Positions 45,215-56,707 of a DNA stretch of 64,000 bases are shown one piece after another. This DNA comes from Zygnema cylindricum. Taxonomy: Eukaryota; Streptophyta; Zygnematophyceae; Zygnematales; Zygnemataceae. The notes under the pieces are model-generated. The model saw nothing but the letters and a program-made list of their open reading frames with translations, ran no database searches and had not been told where the DNA came from. Both the position numbers and the translations under genes were made by a program. The stretch spans positions 1 to 64,000 of the forward strand of contig JBBHKE010001447.1 in the NCBI GenBank assembly GCA_037447655.1. The letters are read 5' to 3'. Positions within the stretch are counted from its first letter, which is position 1, and each line of letters opens with the position of its first letter.

Positions 45215-46275
45215 TGTAGAAATTAATGGTCTTTTAAAGTATTTCTAGGTCTGAATAGAAATATGGAAACAGCCGAGGCAGTCTACCTCTAACTTCTCTC
45301 TCCAACTCTCAAACTTGTCGCAGTCACTAAGAAATTGGAAAGGAAGCTAGAGCCATGGCTACCTAGGCTATCCAAAGGTTTACGGGATATAAATATTAGT
45401 TTATTTATAATTAAGGATGTATTTACTAAAATATATGTGCCACCTCCAAGATTTGAACCTGGAACTTGACGGCGGGTAATCAGCCGGTAGCCGGTAGCTT
45501 TAACCGTTAACTTTAGAGATAGTGTTACGTGATGTAGGTTTCGATAATTAATAAACATTTATACGTTTGGTAATTCATTTAAATGAAATAATTTTACGGG
45601 AGACATAGATCAAGTAATTTAAAAGTACGGATTACGGTACGGAAAAAAAAAATACCGCGCATTTAATTCTTTACGAAAACGAATACCGCACATGTATTTA
45701 TTACGGTTACGATTAAATGTGAATTTAATCGGACGGCCAAAATTAATGCCGAGATCGCAAAAGAGAATTTTGGCAGTTTTTGATCATCGCCACATCGGAT
45801 AACACGTGGCAGAATGACATTGGATGGCGACATCCCCACGGATTAAAGGAGCGAATCCGGATATACCACGTGTCGACATTAAGACCATGTCGTACAACAT
45901 TCCTATAGAAAGTACACCGGTAGCTGTACTTTTGTGTACGGAGGAGTAATCTGATTGGCTCCGTACATCAGTGGATAGAGTCTGTGAGAGAGATAGGACT
46001 TAGAAAAATTAGGAGATAGGACCCTCTCTCCCAAAGAGCTTCTATACAAAAGGTCAACTTTGACCCTCCATAACTTATTGATCAGGGGAGCAAATTCTAA
46101 GATTCTTTTTGCTATCAACTCAGTGGAGTCTTGCCTTCACAGCGGTGAAGTTAATCGGAGTTTTTGTTTGGAAGGATGGCTGTTCATCTTGCTGAAACAC
46201 AAATGGGTCAGGGTAATCCTAGAGGCTTCTTGGAAACTGTCCACTTTGAGGACTTGTGGAGGTCTCAGAGTTTCA
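45215..46275 (+). repeat. 5' LTR of C7
   Basis: Starts TGTAGAAATTAATGG, ends GAGTTTCA. Promoter-like block CCTCTCTCCCAAAGAGCTTC then TATACAAAAGG at about 46043-46053. Antisense tRNA-like segment at 45437-45515. The gag start is GTG (46256) instead of ATG. Confidence 0.93.
45437..45515 (-). other. antisense tRNA-like segment in U3 of C7 (best T-arm)
   Basis: On the minus strand TTAACGGTTAAAGC (D-arm/A-box-like) and, at 45462-45446, CCAGGTTCAAATCTTGG: a 5-bp stem (one G-T pair) closing a 7-base TTCAAAT loop, exactly tRNA T-arm geometry with a B-box sequence. The equivalent in the 3' LTR has its T-arm at 50853-50869. Confidence 0.55.
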
Positions 46276-47330
46276 GGTTATGGGCCCACCCTCTAGGGTA
46301 CCAATCTTAAATCGAACAGGCTTCATATACTGGGAAAGTATGATGATTGGAGCTCTATGCGAAAAAAGGTTTTGGGGGATAGTGAGTGGACGATTGGGGC
46401 GTCCATCAAGTCTTCGAATTCCTCCATGGTTTGAAGGAAGCAGATTCACAAAGAAAGCAGGTCCATCTTCAACGGAGGAGACAAAAGAAGGAGAGGTGGT
46501 GGACAAAGGAGCGGAGAAGGAGACGACCACACCAATAGCAACTGGTTCACCATTCATGTCACCTTTTCTGATGAACGAGGAGAATGATACTCAAACTTGC
46601 GATTTCAACAATATGGTGGCAAAACACTTCATCCTACACCATCTTACTGAAGGACTTGCATGTCCTCATTTGTAGGTAGAAAGGGCATCCGATCTGTGGA
46701 TGGCTCTCATAGAGATGTACTGAAGTGGTACGATTCAGCAACAACAGCTGGCTGATCAGAAAGTTAAGGAATATGTATACAAAAGGGGGAAAATGTTCGA
46801 TTTTTGCAATGAGCTTGCTACACTCTTCATGGAGCTAGAGAGTGCAGGAAAAGATTTTAGTGAAAAAGAAAAGGTTCATTATTTACTAATGAAGTTACCC
46901 GATGAGTTTATTGATGAAGTTAACCGATGAGGTCGAGAACATAGTCAACCGTGTGCAAGACTTGCCGGACTCAAGGTGGATATGGAACTCAATGGTAGGG
47001 ATGATTCTCGTTTGGGAGAATACGATTGAGATTCCGAAGGGAAGGAAAGAGTGGCCAAGCCTTGGCAACTTTGACCGATTGGAGGAACAAGGATTCCTAG
47101 AAACTGGTCGAACTATGGGGGAAGGGAGCAGAAAAATCAAGCCGACGAGTTCGGGCCAAGGGCTCCCAAAGTTTATGTCATTTTTGCAAGAAATCGAGCA
47201 CTATACGGCAGAGTGCACTAAGCTAACTGAGCTTCGGTTAAAGGAGGGGCGGACCGGTGGTACCTCGAGAGGAAAGAAAAAGGCCCTTCTAACACAGGTA
47301 CATAAGGCGGAATCCGAGGACGAGGACGAT
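46256..47330 (+). pseudogene. C7 gag
   Basis: Frame from the LTR: VSEFQVMGPPSRVPILNRTG, YWESMMIGALCEKRFWGIV, a charged linker, MVAKHFILHHLTEGLACP, a stop at 46673, another near 46722, then LADQKVKEYVYKRGKMFDFCN and a local duplication of the MKLPDE(F)-like segment near 46890-46930 (TTGATGAAGTTACCCGATGAG and again). VNRVQDLPDSRWIWN and MILVWENTIEI follow. The zinc knuckle near 47175-47215 is frameshifted. Longer than C6 gag because of the small duplication. Confidence 0.86.
46276..46290 (+). promoter_or_regulatory. C7 primer-binding site
   Basis: GGTTATGGGCCCACC, perfect family 15-mer, directly after the LTR end. Confidence 0.85.
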
Positions 47331-48990
47331 GAGCTCTTTTTGGATGAGGAGTTGGAGGCGAAAAACGAGGTCAAAATTCCACGAAGGCAGAAATGTGCTT
47401 ACGGTGGATTGAAAGGTGAAGCAGGCAGGATTATAGATTCAGGTGCCTCCATGCACATGTGTAAGGATAGGCACCAGTTCACTAAGATAAGAAAGATTCC
47501 CACCGTAGAGATAGAGTATGGGGATGGGAGGATAGTCACCACTACTCTTGTAGGATCGGTAGATCTGAAAGTGTTAGTAGAAGGAAAGACATCCATAGTA
47601 ACATTCTCCGATATATTGTTTATTCCAGAGGTGAACAAAAACCTCATCTCTACATCTGTATTAGATGATAAAGATTTTTTTATTAGCACTAGGGAAGGAG
47701 TCTTTACTGCTAGTTTTGAGGAGGATGTCTATTTCATTGCTGAGAAAGGTAGCCATGGGATGTTTAGGCTGATATTAAGTAATGAAATGAAGAAACTTTA
47801 TTATTCTGGTGTTCATGATATTATAATGTGGCATAAGAGGCTTGGGCATGTGAATCTAGATAAGTTAAGGGAGATGAAAAAGATGGGAGTGGTGGAAGGG
47901 ATTCAGTTCAGTGAGAGTGATAATATAAGTGATTGTAGTGGATCTGCTCAAGGTAAAGCACGCAGATTACCCTTTACTAAAACAACCACCTATAAGGGAG
48001 AAAAAATTCTAGATCTAGTACACACAGATATTTGGGGACCGGCTAAAGTGCCCTCAAGGGGGGGGAAGAGATTTATGATGACTATCACTGATGATTGGTC
48101 TCGGTATTCCCGAGTGTATTTTTTGAAAAACAAGTCCGAAGCTCAGGATTGTTTTAGACAATATAAAACATGGAGCGAGAAACTCCATGAAACTCCAATC
48201 AAGAGAATAAGGAGTGACAATGGTGGAGAGTATACTTCTAACCAGTTTGAGGATTTTCTGAGGGAAGATGGGGTCCAACACCAAAAGACAGTTCCAGAAA
48301 ACTCGGAACAGAATGGGGTAGCTGAAAGGTTAAATAGAACATAAGTGATAGTGCTCGAAGTATATTGTCAGATAAGAAGATAGGAAAAAGGTTTTGGGCA
48401 GTTACCTCAAAAATAGAGTTCTTACTTCAGCTATAAAAGATCAAACACCTTATGAGAGATTGACAGGCCGGAAACCATACATATCTCAGTTAAAGGTTTT
48501 TGGCAGTCAAGTATTCAGTCTAGATACAGATCGGTCTAATTGGAAGCTAGATCCTAAAGGAAAACCGGGATACTTATTAGGATATCATGAGGATGTTAAA
48601 GGATATAAAGTTTATGATATAAAAAGGTAAGATATAATCTTAGTAAAACATCTAGTAGTTATGGATGAAGGAAAATCTGTGGATCCCTTCAAATATACAA
48701 AGTCAGTAAAAATCAGATTTGAGTCAAAAAATTCCGATGACTTTGAGCTTCCTAACTATCGAGGTTTTAGAGAAGATGACATTCTTCGAGGTACAAATCA
48801 GACCGAAAAGGACCCGGCTGTGGAAACTCTAGTGACAACTCTACCCGAAGCGGAAGACGTGGTGGAAATTGATTTGGAATCAAGGGATAGAAAAAAAACA
48901 AGATTGTTCGAAAGAATCCACGAAAACCATCTATTCCAGCCTCAGATTTTGAGGGGGGGTGGAGAAGTACCCTAAGATTGCAAAAAAAAC
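47331..48990 (+). pseudogene. C7 protease and integrase
   Basis: Protease IIDSGASMHMC at about 47430-47462 with Asp intact (Arg replaces the usual Trp before it). Integrase is open without a break from here to 48344: MWHKRLGHVNLDKL, CSGSAQGK (second zinc Cys is Ser), HTDIWGPAKVPS, RSDNGGEYTSNQF, ENSEQNGVAERLNRT, so D, D and E remain. After RLNRT a frameshift and a deletion near 48342-48402 remove about 15-20 residues (ARSM... to ...NYL). It resumes LKNRVLTSAIKDQTPYERL, QLKVFGSQVFSLD, a stop near 48628, then MDEGKSVDPFKYTKSV and an acidic linker with frameshifts. Confidence 0.88.
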
Positions 48991-49039
48991 ATGTTAATAA
49001 CTAGGTTACAAACTATCTCATCAAAATGAACCTCAAACT

Positions 49040-50606
49040 TATGGAGAGGCTATGGCTTGTCCAGAAAGAAACCAACGGAAGACAACTATCAATGAGGAGA
49101 TGGCCTCAATTATGGCAACCGATACTTGGGAGCTGGTGGATTGTCCACCTAACCGAAAACCAATCGGTTGTAAGTGGGTTTTCTCATTAAAACTAAACCC
49201 AGATAACAAAATCGAGCACTACAAGGCTAGATTAGTGCCAAGGGGATTTACTCAAAAGGAGGGAATTGACTACGAGGAAACCATTGCTCGGTCGTCAGAT
49301 TTCCCTCCGTCCGCATACTTCTCAGTCTGGCAGCAGCGAAAGATATGGAAGTGCACCAGATGGACATCAAGACAACCTTTTTGCATGGAGAATTGGAAAA
49401 GGAGATCTTCATAAGACAACCCGAAGGGTTTGTGGAGGAAGGAGAGGAGAGTAAGGTATGCCGACTGATTAAATCTCTTTATAGTTTAAAACAGGCGCCT
49501 CGACAGTGGAATAAGAAGCTTGATGAGTTTCTTACCGGTCTGGGATATATTCGGATCAGCTCAGATCACTCAATCTACGTTTTCGAAGATGAGGAAGGTT
49601 TTATATTTATTGCAATTTATGTTGATGATTGGATTGTTTTAAGTAAATCAATGGAAAAAACTAATAAACTGAAAACCAATCTTAAAGGGAGATTTGAAAT
49701 GAAGGATATGGGGGAAGAAAAATATATTTGGGGAATTTAAGTAGAAAGTGACGGAAAAAGAAAGATTATAAGATTGACTCAAAAAGAAGCAATAGGGAAC
49801 ATGCTTGAAAAATTTCAAATGGATAAAGCTAATAGTTGTACAACTCCAATGGAGTTGAAGCGGGAAGTGAGGGGAGTGAGGAAGAAAGAGTCATTGTCTT
49901 AGACAAGGAATTATCTCCTGATGAACAAAAGTTCATGCAGACTATTCCTTACAGGCAAGTAGTGCGAAGTCTAATCTATTTTATGAATTGTACCCGGCTG
50001 GAATTAGCTGCAGCTGTAGGAGTGCTGAGTAGAAGTCTAAATGCTCCCACTACGAGGGATTGGGAGGCTGCTAAGAGAACCCTTAGATATTTGATAGGAA
50101 CTAGGGATCTTTTTTTGCATTTGGGTGGGCAAAATACTGACATCACTACTTGGAGTGATGCCGGTTATGGTGATGCTCTGATGAGGAGATGCACTTTTGG
50201 ATATGTATTATATGTGGGTGATGGGGCTTGCTGTTGGAGTAGCAAACAACAAAAAGTTATTGCTCAGTCCACCATGGAGTATATGGCCTCTTGCTCTGCT
50301 GTAAAAGAATTGATGTTGGTCAAGTCTTTGCTTGGTGAGCTTGGTCACCTTAAGAGTGGTGTGCAATTTTTTTTTTGTGATAATCAAGCAGCAGTCGCTA
50401 TTTCTGCCAATCCTAAACATCATTTTAAAGCCAAACACATGGACATTAGACTCAACTTTGTTAGAGAGAAAGTAGAAAACATATTAATCAGTTTAGAGTA
50501 TCGACTAGATAGTGAGATGGTAGCAGATATGATGACCAAACCTGTACCTTCCCCTAAGCTAATTTTCTGCAATGAGAAGGGTGGTCTGAAATTAAAGATT
50601 GACTAG
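49040..50606 (+). pseudogene. C7 reverse transcriptase and RNase H
   Basis: RT: INEEMASIMATDTWELVDC, CKWVFSLKLNPDNKIE, GFTQKEGIDYEET, a one-base frameshift near 49292, MEVHQMDIKTTFLHGELE, GFVEEGEESKVCRL, and a catalytic box IYVDDWIVLS with Trp for the usual Leu. A stop follows at about 49738, then a frameshift near 49860. RNase H at 49900-50606: LSPDEQKFMQTIPYRQVV, MNCTRLELAAAVG, WSDAGYGDALMRRC, SSKQQKVIAQSTM with two residues deleted (EYMAS), FCDNQAAVAISANPKHHF, HMDIRLNFVREK, GLKLKID and stop 50604-50606. Polypurine tract 50607-50619. Confidence 0.9.
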
Positions 50607-50619
50607 AAAATAAGGGGAG

Positions 50620-51656
50620 TGTAGAAATTAATGGTCTTTTAAAGTATTTTCTAGGTCTAAATAGAAAGAAAAAAGAAGCCGAGGCAGTCTACCTCTAACT
50701 TCTCTCTCCAACTTCTCAAACTTGTCGCAGTCACAGAGAAATTGGAGAGGAAGCTAGAGCTATGGCTACCTAGGCTATCCAAAAGTTTACGGGATATAAA
50801 TTTTAGTTTATTTATAATTAAGGATATATTTACTACAATATATGTGCCATCTCCAAGATTTGAACCTGGAATTTGCCGGCGGGAAATCATCTGGTAGCCG
50901 GTAGCTTTAACCGTTAACTCTAGAGATAGTGTTACGTAATGTAGGGTACGATAATTAATTAAACATTTATATGTTTGATAGGTGATTTAACTGAAATAGT
51001 TTTACGAGAGACATAGATCCAGTAATGTAAAAGTACGGATTACGGTTCGGATAAAAAAAGAATACCGCGCATGTATTTATTACGGCTACGATTAAATGTG
51101 AATTTAATCGGACGGCCGAAATTAAACGCCGAGATCGCGGAAGAGAATTTCGGCAATTTTTGATCATCGCCACATCGGATGACATGTGGCGAAATGACAT
51201 TGGGTCGCGACATCTCCAAGGATTAAGGGAACGAATCCGGATATACCACGTGAGGACATTAAGGCCATGTCGTACAACATTCGTACAGAAAGTACATTGG
51301 TAGCTATACTTTTATGGACGGAGGAGTAATCTGATTGGCTCCGTACATCAGTAGATAGAGTCTGTGAGAGAGATAAGACTTAGAAAAATTAGGAGATAGG
51401 ACCCTCTCTCCCAGAGAGCTTCTGTACAAAAAGGTCAAATTTGACCCTCCATAACTTACTGTTCAGGGGAGCAAATTCAGAGATTCTTTTTGCTATCGAC
51501 TCAGGGAAGTCTTGCCTTCACAAAGGTGAAGTTGGTCAGAGTTTTTGTCTGCCAGGGTGACAGTTGTTCTTGCTGAAACACAAAGGGGTCAGGGTTATCC
51601 TAGAGGCTTCTTGGAAGCTGTCTACTCTGAGGACTTATGGAGGTCTCAGAGTTTCA
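50620..51656 (+). repeat. 3' LTR of C7
   Basis: Starts TGTAGAAATTAATGG after AAAATAAGGGGAG and ends GAGTTTCA, next to AATCT. Antisense tRNA-like segment 50843-50920; CCTCTCTCCCAGAGAGCTTC then TGTACAAAAAGG at about 51424-51435. A deletion relative to the 5' LTR removes one of the two AAT-ACCGCGCA repeats near 51060. Confidence 0.93.
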
Positions 51657-52560
51657 AATCTTTTTTGGTTTATATAACAAACTATAACTTAACACAAACA
51701 AAATATATTTTATCTCTCATGGTCGTTTAAAAATGTAGTCATTGTGTTTATCAAACTTAATAAGTTTGAAATATTGTAAGGTAGAAAAACAATAACATCG
51801 ATCGTGGGAGTAAAATTTGTTATATTTTCGTTTTGTGATGTTACAAAACAAAATAAAAGCAACGAGTAACAATTCGCATCTCTCATTTGGTTTTTTTTTT
51901 GTACATGCCTTTCGGCGAATATTTAATTGAATATTTCATTATTTTTATCAACGATTATGTTAGATCAAAAAGTTTTCGTTAATTATTTGGTATGTACAAC
52001 AAACTATAACGTAACACAAACGAAATACATTTCCTCTATTATGGTCGATAAAAAATGAAGTCGCTATATTTTGTCAATCTTAATAACCTTTGAAACATTA
52101 TAAGATACAAAAATCAAAACATCGATTGTGGGAGTAAAATCCTTACAATTTTTCCTTTTGTGGTACTATGAAAGATATTAAAAGCAACAGCTAAATTTTA
52201 TCATCGTTTATTTGTTTTTTTTTTATAAATGCCTTTTGTCGATTACTTAATTGGAATTTTCATTTTTTTATCAACAATTACATTAGATAAAAAATGTTTA
52301 GTTAATGTTTTTTTGTTTACGTATAACAAACTACAATTTAACACACACCAAATAGAGTTTCTCTATTAAAGATGTAGTCGTTGTGTTTATCAATCTTAAT
52401 AGGCTTGAAACATTGTAAGATAGCAAAAATGATAACATTGATCGTGGGAGTAAAATGTGTTTTATTTTTCGTTTTGTGATACTGTAAAACAAAGTAAAAG
52501 CTCGACTAACTATTCTCATTGTTTATTTGGTTTTCTTTTGTTATAAATGTTGGTTTTTGG
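51657..52560. repeat. Tandem array of ~322-327-bp AT-rich units (about 3 copies)
   Basis: The anchor AACAAACTA(T/C)AA recurs at 51677, 51999 and 52326, so the period is about 322-327 bp. Each unit carries AACATTGTAAG/TATAAGA, ATCGTGGGAGTAAAAT, TCGTTTTGTG-like, TTTTTTTTATAAATGCC and ATCAACAATTA(C/T) blocks. The array continues left of C7 at about 45158-45214. No coding sequence. Confidence 0.85.
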
Positions 52561-52598
52561 AAACCTTTAGCCCTCTCTATTTCACATTGAGATGCTCC

Positions 52599-52811
52599 CA
52601 TGCTGCGCTGGTCACACCGCAACCATAGCAGCCTGTGTAAGAAGGATACTCTGTTGCCATGCTGCGCTGGTCACAACGTAGCCATAGCAGCCAGTGTAAG
52701 AAGGATACTCTGCTGCCATGCTACGCTGGTCACACCGCAGTCATAGCAGCGTGTGTAAGGAAGATGTTGTGTTGCCATGCTGCGTTGGTCGAACACTGCT
52801 GCCATAACATT
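52599..52811. repeat. 59-bp minisatellite, about 3.6 copies
   Basis: CATGCTGCGCTGGTCACACC starts at 52599 and recurs with few changes at 52658, 52717 and 52776, an exact 59-bp period. Each unit contains CATAGCAGC and GTGTAAG-AGGAT. No coding role is evident. Confidence 0.9.
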
Positions 52812-54269
52812 TTGTGCTGAGTCATTTTTGGTTAAAGGATAAATTGTCGTACACAAAATTTAGTGTTATACGTAACTCAAGAAGGTGTACACAGACTCGG
52901 TACACTTCAGGCACACGCGTCAGTCTGTGAGGAAGTCAAGATTAGTTATTCTGGACGGACAAGTACAGGTTCACTTGGGGGGCCTGATTTACACGTGGAG
53001 GATCATCTTTGGTGATGAAAGAATGCGCCAACGGCGGACAGAGTCCGCCTTCATTTTGGAAGAAGAACATTGACTGCGCCGTCATTTCAGCGGACGAACT
53101 TTGACAACATACTATTTTTCTTTAGCGGCTGTTAGTTTTAGGTTTGTGTAAATATTGTTTACGGTTGACGGCGTGGTTTTTGGTTTGATAAAGTTTAATT
53201 TACCACTCGACCACGGTAATTGTGGTACGATGTAGATCCGCTGTAGGTTCACTTGTATATGTAGGACGTAGAATAATTTGGAGTTAGGAATGCCTTGGAT
53301 GTAAATTGCGAAGCAATTTTTTGGATGTTTTTGAATTACAAGATCATTCTGATATTTGGGTAGAATATTGTGAAATTCTTCATGTGGTTTTGTTCGTGTA
53401 TAATGTATATTGTGGCAAATTTGCATACCTAGGGTGTGTCTGGTTTGCTTGGGGCTTCATTTCGAAGTCGGTCTTTTGTGGGATATCGTGAGAGTTTCCT
53501 CTTTGTGTATTGTTAGTATGGCAACTGCTGGTGCTTCTTCTTCTGTTTTTGGTGTACCGGTTGCCCCAGGACAATAATAAATGCCATTTGTCCAATATTT
53601 TATCGGATAGCCAATGTATTTATTTTTATATTTCTGTTGTATTTTATAAAAATGTTGTATTATATTACGATTAATGCAGTAGTATTCGGCAATTATAACA
53701 AAATATTTAATTGAGCAGCATTTAAAATATATTGGAGATAGGAACGGAAAATATAATTAATTAAATCAGCCAAAAGCTAATTAATTAGAACAACCTTTTG
53801 GCTGCGAATGACCATTCGACCAGCCAACAACAAATTTAGAGATTAACTACTCTATTTTGAGTAGCAACTTATCGAGGAGATCGACCATATAGGCGTAATG
53901 GTAACGTAGTGGCAATGAGGAGCATGTCTATTTTTTGTTTTTTGTTTTTTCTTTTTTGGACGCCTTTGTGCGCAGGTTTTCTTTTTTTGTTTTAATCGCG
54001 CTTTGACATCGCCCGCCGCGAAAGCACCTATTTATCCGTTTGCGTCCTCTCGTGAGACGTCGTACGCCGCTAACTAAGATAGGTATACTTGGCGCGGTGA
54101 CGTTTTCGCGGGCCAATTCGAATTGTGTCGAACCGGTAACCGCGGGAGTCTTCGCAGGGGTATCCTGCGACCAACGTTTTTCTCCTCGACCCTCCGCGAG
54201 TGTCCTCGTTTCAGCTTGTACCGGCCGTCTGCCGTCTTTTGCTCTCCGCACGAAGCAGTACACCATTTT
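52812..54269. other. No gene supported
   Basis: Mixed AT-rich sequence. Open frames of 60-130 codons occur on both strands (e.g. 53112-53426 minus, 53928-54314 minus), but I recognise no domain and see no splice or promoter context. Confidence 0.35.
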
Positions 54270-54459
54270 GTACAACTTGACTTGTCCGTACACCACACTA
54301 TTCAAGGAAATCATTAATTAACATTATTAACGATAATTCACCAGAATTTTAATTAATGTGAAAAAACAAATAGTGTTATAAATTATATTTCAGATTTTGG
54401 GGTCAAAATTTTGGGGTGTCGATATAGCGTTCATAACGCTAATAACGATTGGCGGTGTA
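54270..54459. mobile_element. MITE-like fragment, inverted orientation
   Basis: Ends at 54459 in AACGATTGGCGGTGTA, the outer terminus of the 14167 family with one difference. Read on the minus strand it continues through TTATTAGCGTTA to GTGTGGTGTACGGA near 54280-54293, as in the intact copy. I could not find the opposite end. Confidence 0.5.
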
Positions 54460-55311
54460 CTATCCAAAATTTCAAAATGCAACGACAAAAAGGCGGCGCC
54501 AAACTTTAATGGTGGGAGCGTGACAAGATAATTTCGGCGGATTCGCATCCACCGTGGCGAAAAGCACATGGCCCATGCGACGTGTACGCACATAAGCGCG
54601 CGCTCATTATAGAGTTTTTCCCTATTCCACGCGGCCCATTTTTACACGTTCGGTGTGTGTAAAGTGTCTTCACAGTGAACGGTCGCCACACACTGTGGTG
54701 TTGGCGACGAGTCTCGGATAAAAAGTGCGATGCATTTGAAGGTCAGTTTTAAAGCCTACAACCTTGGAGATTCCTGCGTAAAAATGTTTCTCTTGTTTAA
54801 AAAAAAAAATAGTACGTACTTTTAAGAAACGGTACGGCCATCAGTAAACAACTCTGTTTTTTTACTTATGGAAGTCCGTTCATACTCATTTGTTTTGTAA
54901 TCGTGACGCATTTTGATCTGCTTAACGTGGCATGATAGCGTGGGCTATTTATTACTCACTAACATATTATAACTCGGTATGGTGTGACCGGTTGTGTCGC
55001 CACGGAGCCTTTACGGTTAGATCCATTACCGCGGTGCATAGCCACGTAAGTCACCAAGTCTACAAATTCTGTTGTTTTTGGCTGATATTGCAAACTCTGA
55101 GCACATACACCAATGATTTTTAGGGTTCGGTTTCTTATTTATATGTCTTGTACTTTTGCGTAGGTGTTGGAGAACACAAAAAATGTATGGTTCGTGCATT
55201 GGGTCCCCAAGGCAATGATATAAAAAACAAACTAGAATTGACAAGCGCATGCATCATGTTGGTTAAACGTAAGTGCTAAGCATAAACTTGAACAAAAATA
55301 AATCGTACGTA
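54460..55311. other. No gene supported
   Basis: Locally GC-richer (54500-54720, with CGCGC-containing words), then AT-rich. No motif was recognised in the short open frames. It ends at the start of the C8 LTR. Confidence 0.35.
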
Positions 55312-56318
55312 TGTTGAAATCTGTTGTTTAATTGTATTTTCTAGGTCAAAATTTAGAAAAACAAAATGGTCTTATTCTAGCAGTCAGGCTCTGCCGTTTC
55401 TATGATTCTCGTCCCCATACTTGTTGTGGTGATAAAAGACTGGTGAGAAAGAGGTAGAGCCATGGATGCTTGAAGAGCTAGGAGATAAGGGAATCAGCTC
55501 TAGCAAAAAGCACACGGACCAAGGATTTGATCCTGGTCTCTACAGGCTATCAAATTAGCCGACCGACTTATCCGATAGTCTTGAATCTGGTGCTAGAATA
55601 TATAAGGTTTGATAGCTATTAACAAAACACTAGTAGACTAAGCAAATTTACGGAATTATAAGACTTTAACATAGATTTAGTAAGATATTTTGGAAGGCGC
55701 ACGGATAGCACGAAATTCACTAGTACGGACATTTAAATTCGACGGTGCGAATTAAAAGTCGGATAACATCGGGCGGCTCTCATCCAAGCCGCCATTTCGG
55801 AATGGTCGCCTTCGCTGATTTCGGTCGTCACGTCACCAAATAGTACCGGGCGACCTATCAGTGATTTGTGGAATTCACGGGAAACACGAAGAGAAGTCTA
55901 GAGGTGACAAACGTCCCCCCCATAGCCATATCGAACAGTGGCCGTACAAGAAGTACATCGGTTGTAGTACCTTCTTGAACTTTACAGTCATTTGATTGGT
56001 TTCATACGTTAGCACAAAGAGGTTTAGAGAGGGCTTTAGGACTTAAAGTTTTTTAGTAGATAGCTGTCTTTCTCTTAGAGAGCTTGTATAAAAATCGGCA
56101 TCTTTGCCACTTGATAATTAATCGCGTGGTTGGGCATCTTGGGCAATTCCTTTTCTATTGGACTTAGGGGAGTCTAACTTTCACTTGAGTGAAGAGAGTG
56201 AGAGTGCTTGCCTACCTAAGTGGCAATTTTTCTATGAGAAAGAGAGGCACATAAGATTATCCTATAAGCTTTAAGTAAGCTGCATAATTTGTGCACCAAT
56301 TGAGGTCACATAATTATA
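55312..56318 (+). repeat. 5' LTR of C8
   Basis: Starts TGTTGAAATCTG (start chosen by similarity to the C1 and C5 LTRs) and ends CATAATTATA before the primer-binding site. TTCTCTTAGAGAGCTT (56070-56085) followed by TGTATAAAAATCG (56085-56097) is a clear palindrome-TATA block. Antisense tRNA-like segment 55517-55600 with T-arm CCAAGGATTTGATCCTGG (plus strand) at 55519-55536. Confidence 0.8.
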
Positions 56319-56333
56319 GGTTATGGGCCCACC
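56319..56333 (+). promoter_or_regulatory. C8 primer-binding site
   Basis: GGTTATGGGCCCACC, perfect family 15-mer. Confidence 0.82.
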
Positions 56334-56707
56334 CTCTATGGTGACCATCTTCGATAGAACAGGGTTTGTATACTAGAGCAAGATGATGAGGGGAGCACTT
56401 CTTGGAAAGAGATTATAGGGTATTTTGAGTGGTTATGTAGGGCGACCTTCCACACCATCGGGAGCTCCACCTGGATTCGGAGGACTGCGATTCTTAGCAG
56501 GATACAGACAATCAAAAAATGATGATGACAAAGGAGAAAGTAGTGTCTCTGATTCAACAAACGAAAAGGAGAGGTTGACACTAGTGACTTCATCATCGCT
56601 ACCAAAACAGGTGCCTGCGCAAGTGACGCCCAAAACTGAGGAGAATGATTCGAATGTTTGGGACTTCAACAACTCAATTGACTATCATTTAATTTTCAGT
56701 CACCTTT
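56334..56707 (+). pseudogene. C8 gag, first part
   Basis: Frame from the LTR (ATG now ATT; stops in the LTR part) through VMGPPSMVTIFDRTGF, a stop for Trp, MMRGALLGKRL and stop, GILSGYVGRPSTPSGAPPGF, an acidic linker (DDDKGESSVSDS), TEENDSNVWDFNNSIDYHLI. It is cut at 56707 by the LTR of C9. The remainder of C8 must lie beyond C9 and C10, outside the window. Confidence 0.82.

Larger units (their letters stand above)
45215..51656 (+). mobile_element. C7: near-complete copia retrotransposon (C6 family)
   Basis: LTRs at 45215-46275 and 50620-51656 with primer-binding site, gag, protease, integrase, RT, RNase H and polypurine tract between. Flanks AATAT (45210-45214) and AATCT (51657-51661) are a 5-bp target duplication with one change. 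The tandem-repeat unit reads across the insertion. All domains are present, with stops and frameshifts. Confidence 0.93.

Noticed and set aside
46890-46935. Second gag start in C7 (repeat of the MKLPDE-like segment)
   Set aside because: A small tandem duplication inside gag, not a new gene start.
54040-54321. Overlapping open frames on both strands near 54000-54320
   Set aside because: Short, mutually overlapping and without recognisable domains; partly inside a MITE-like fragment.
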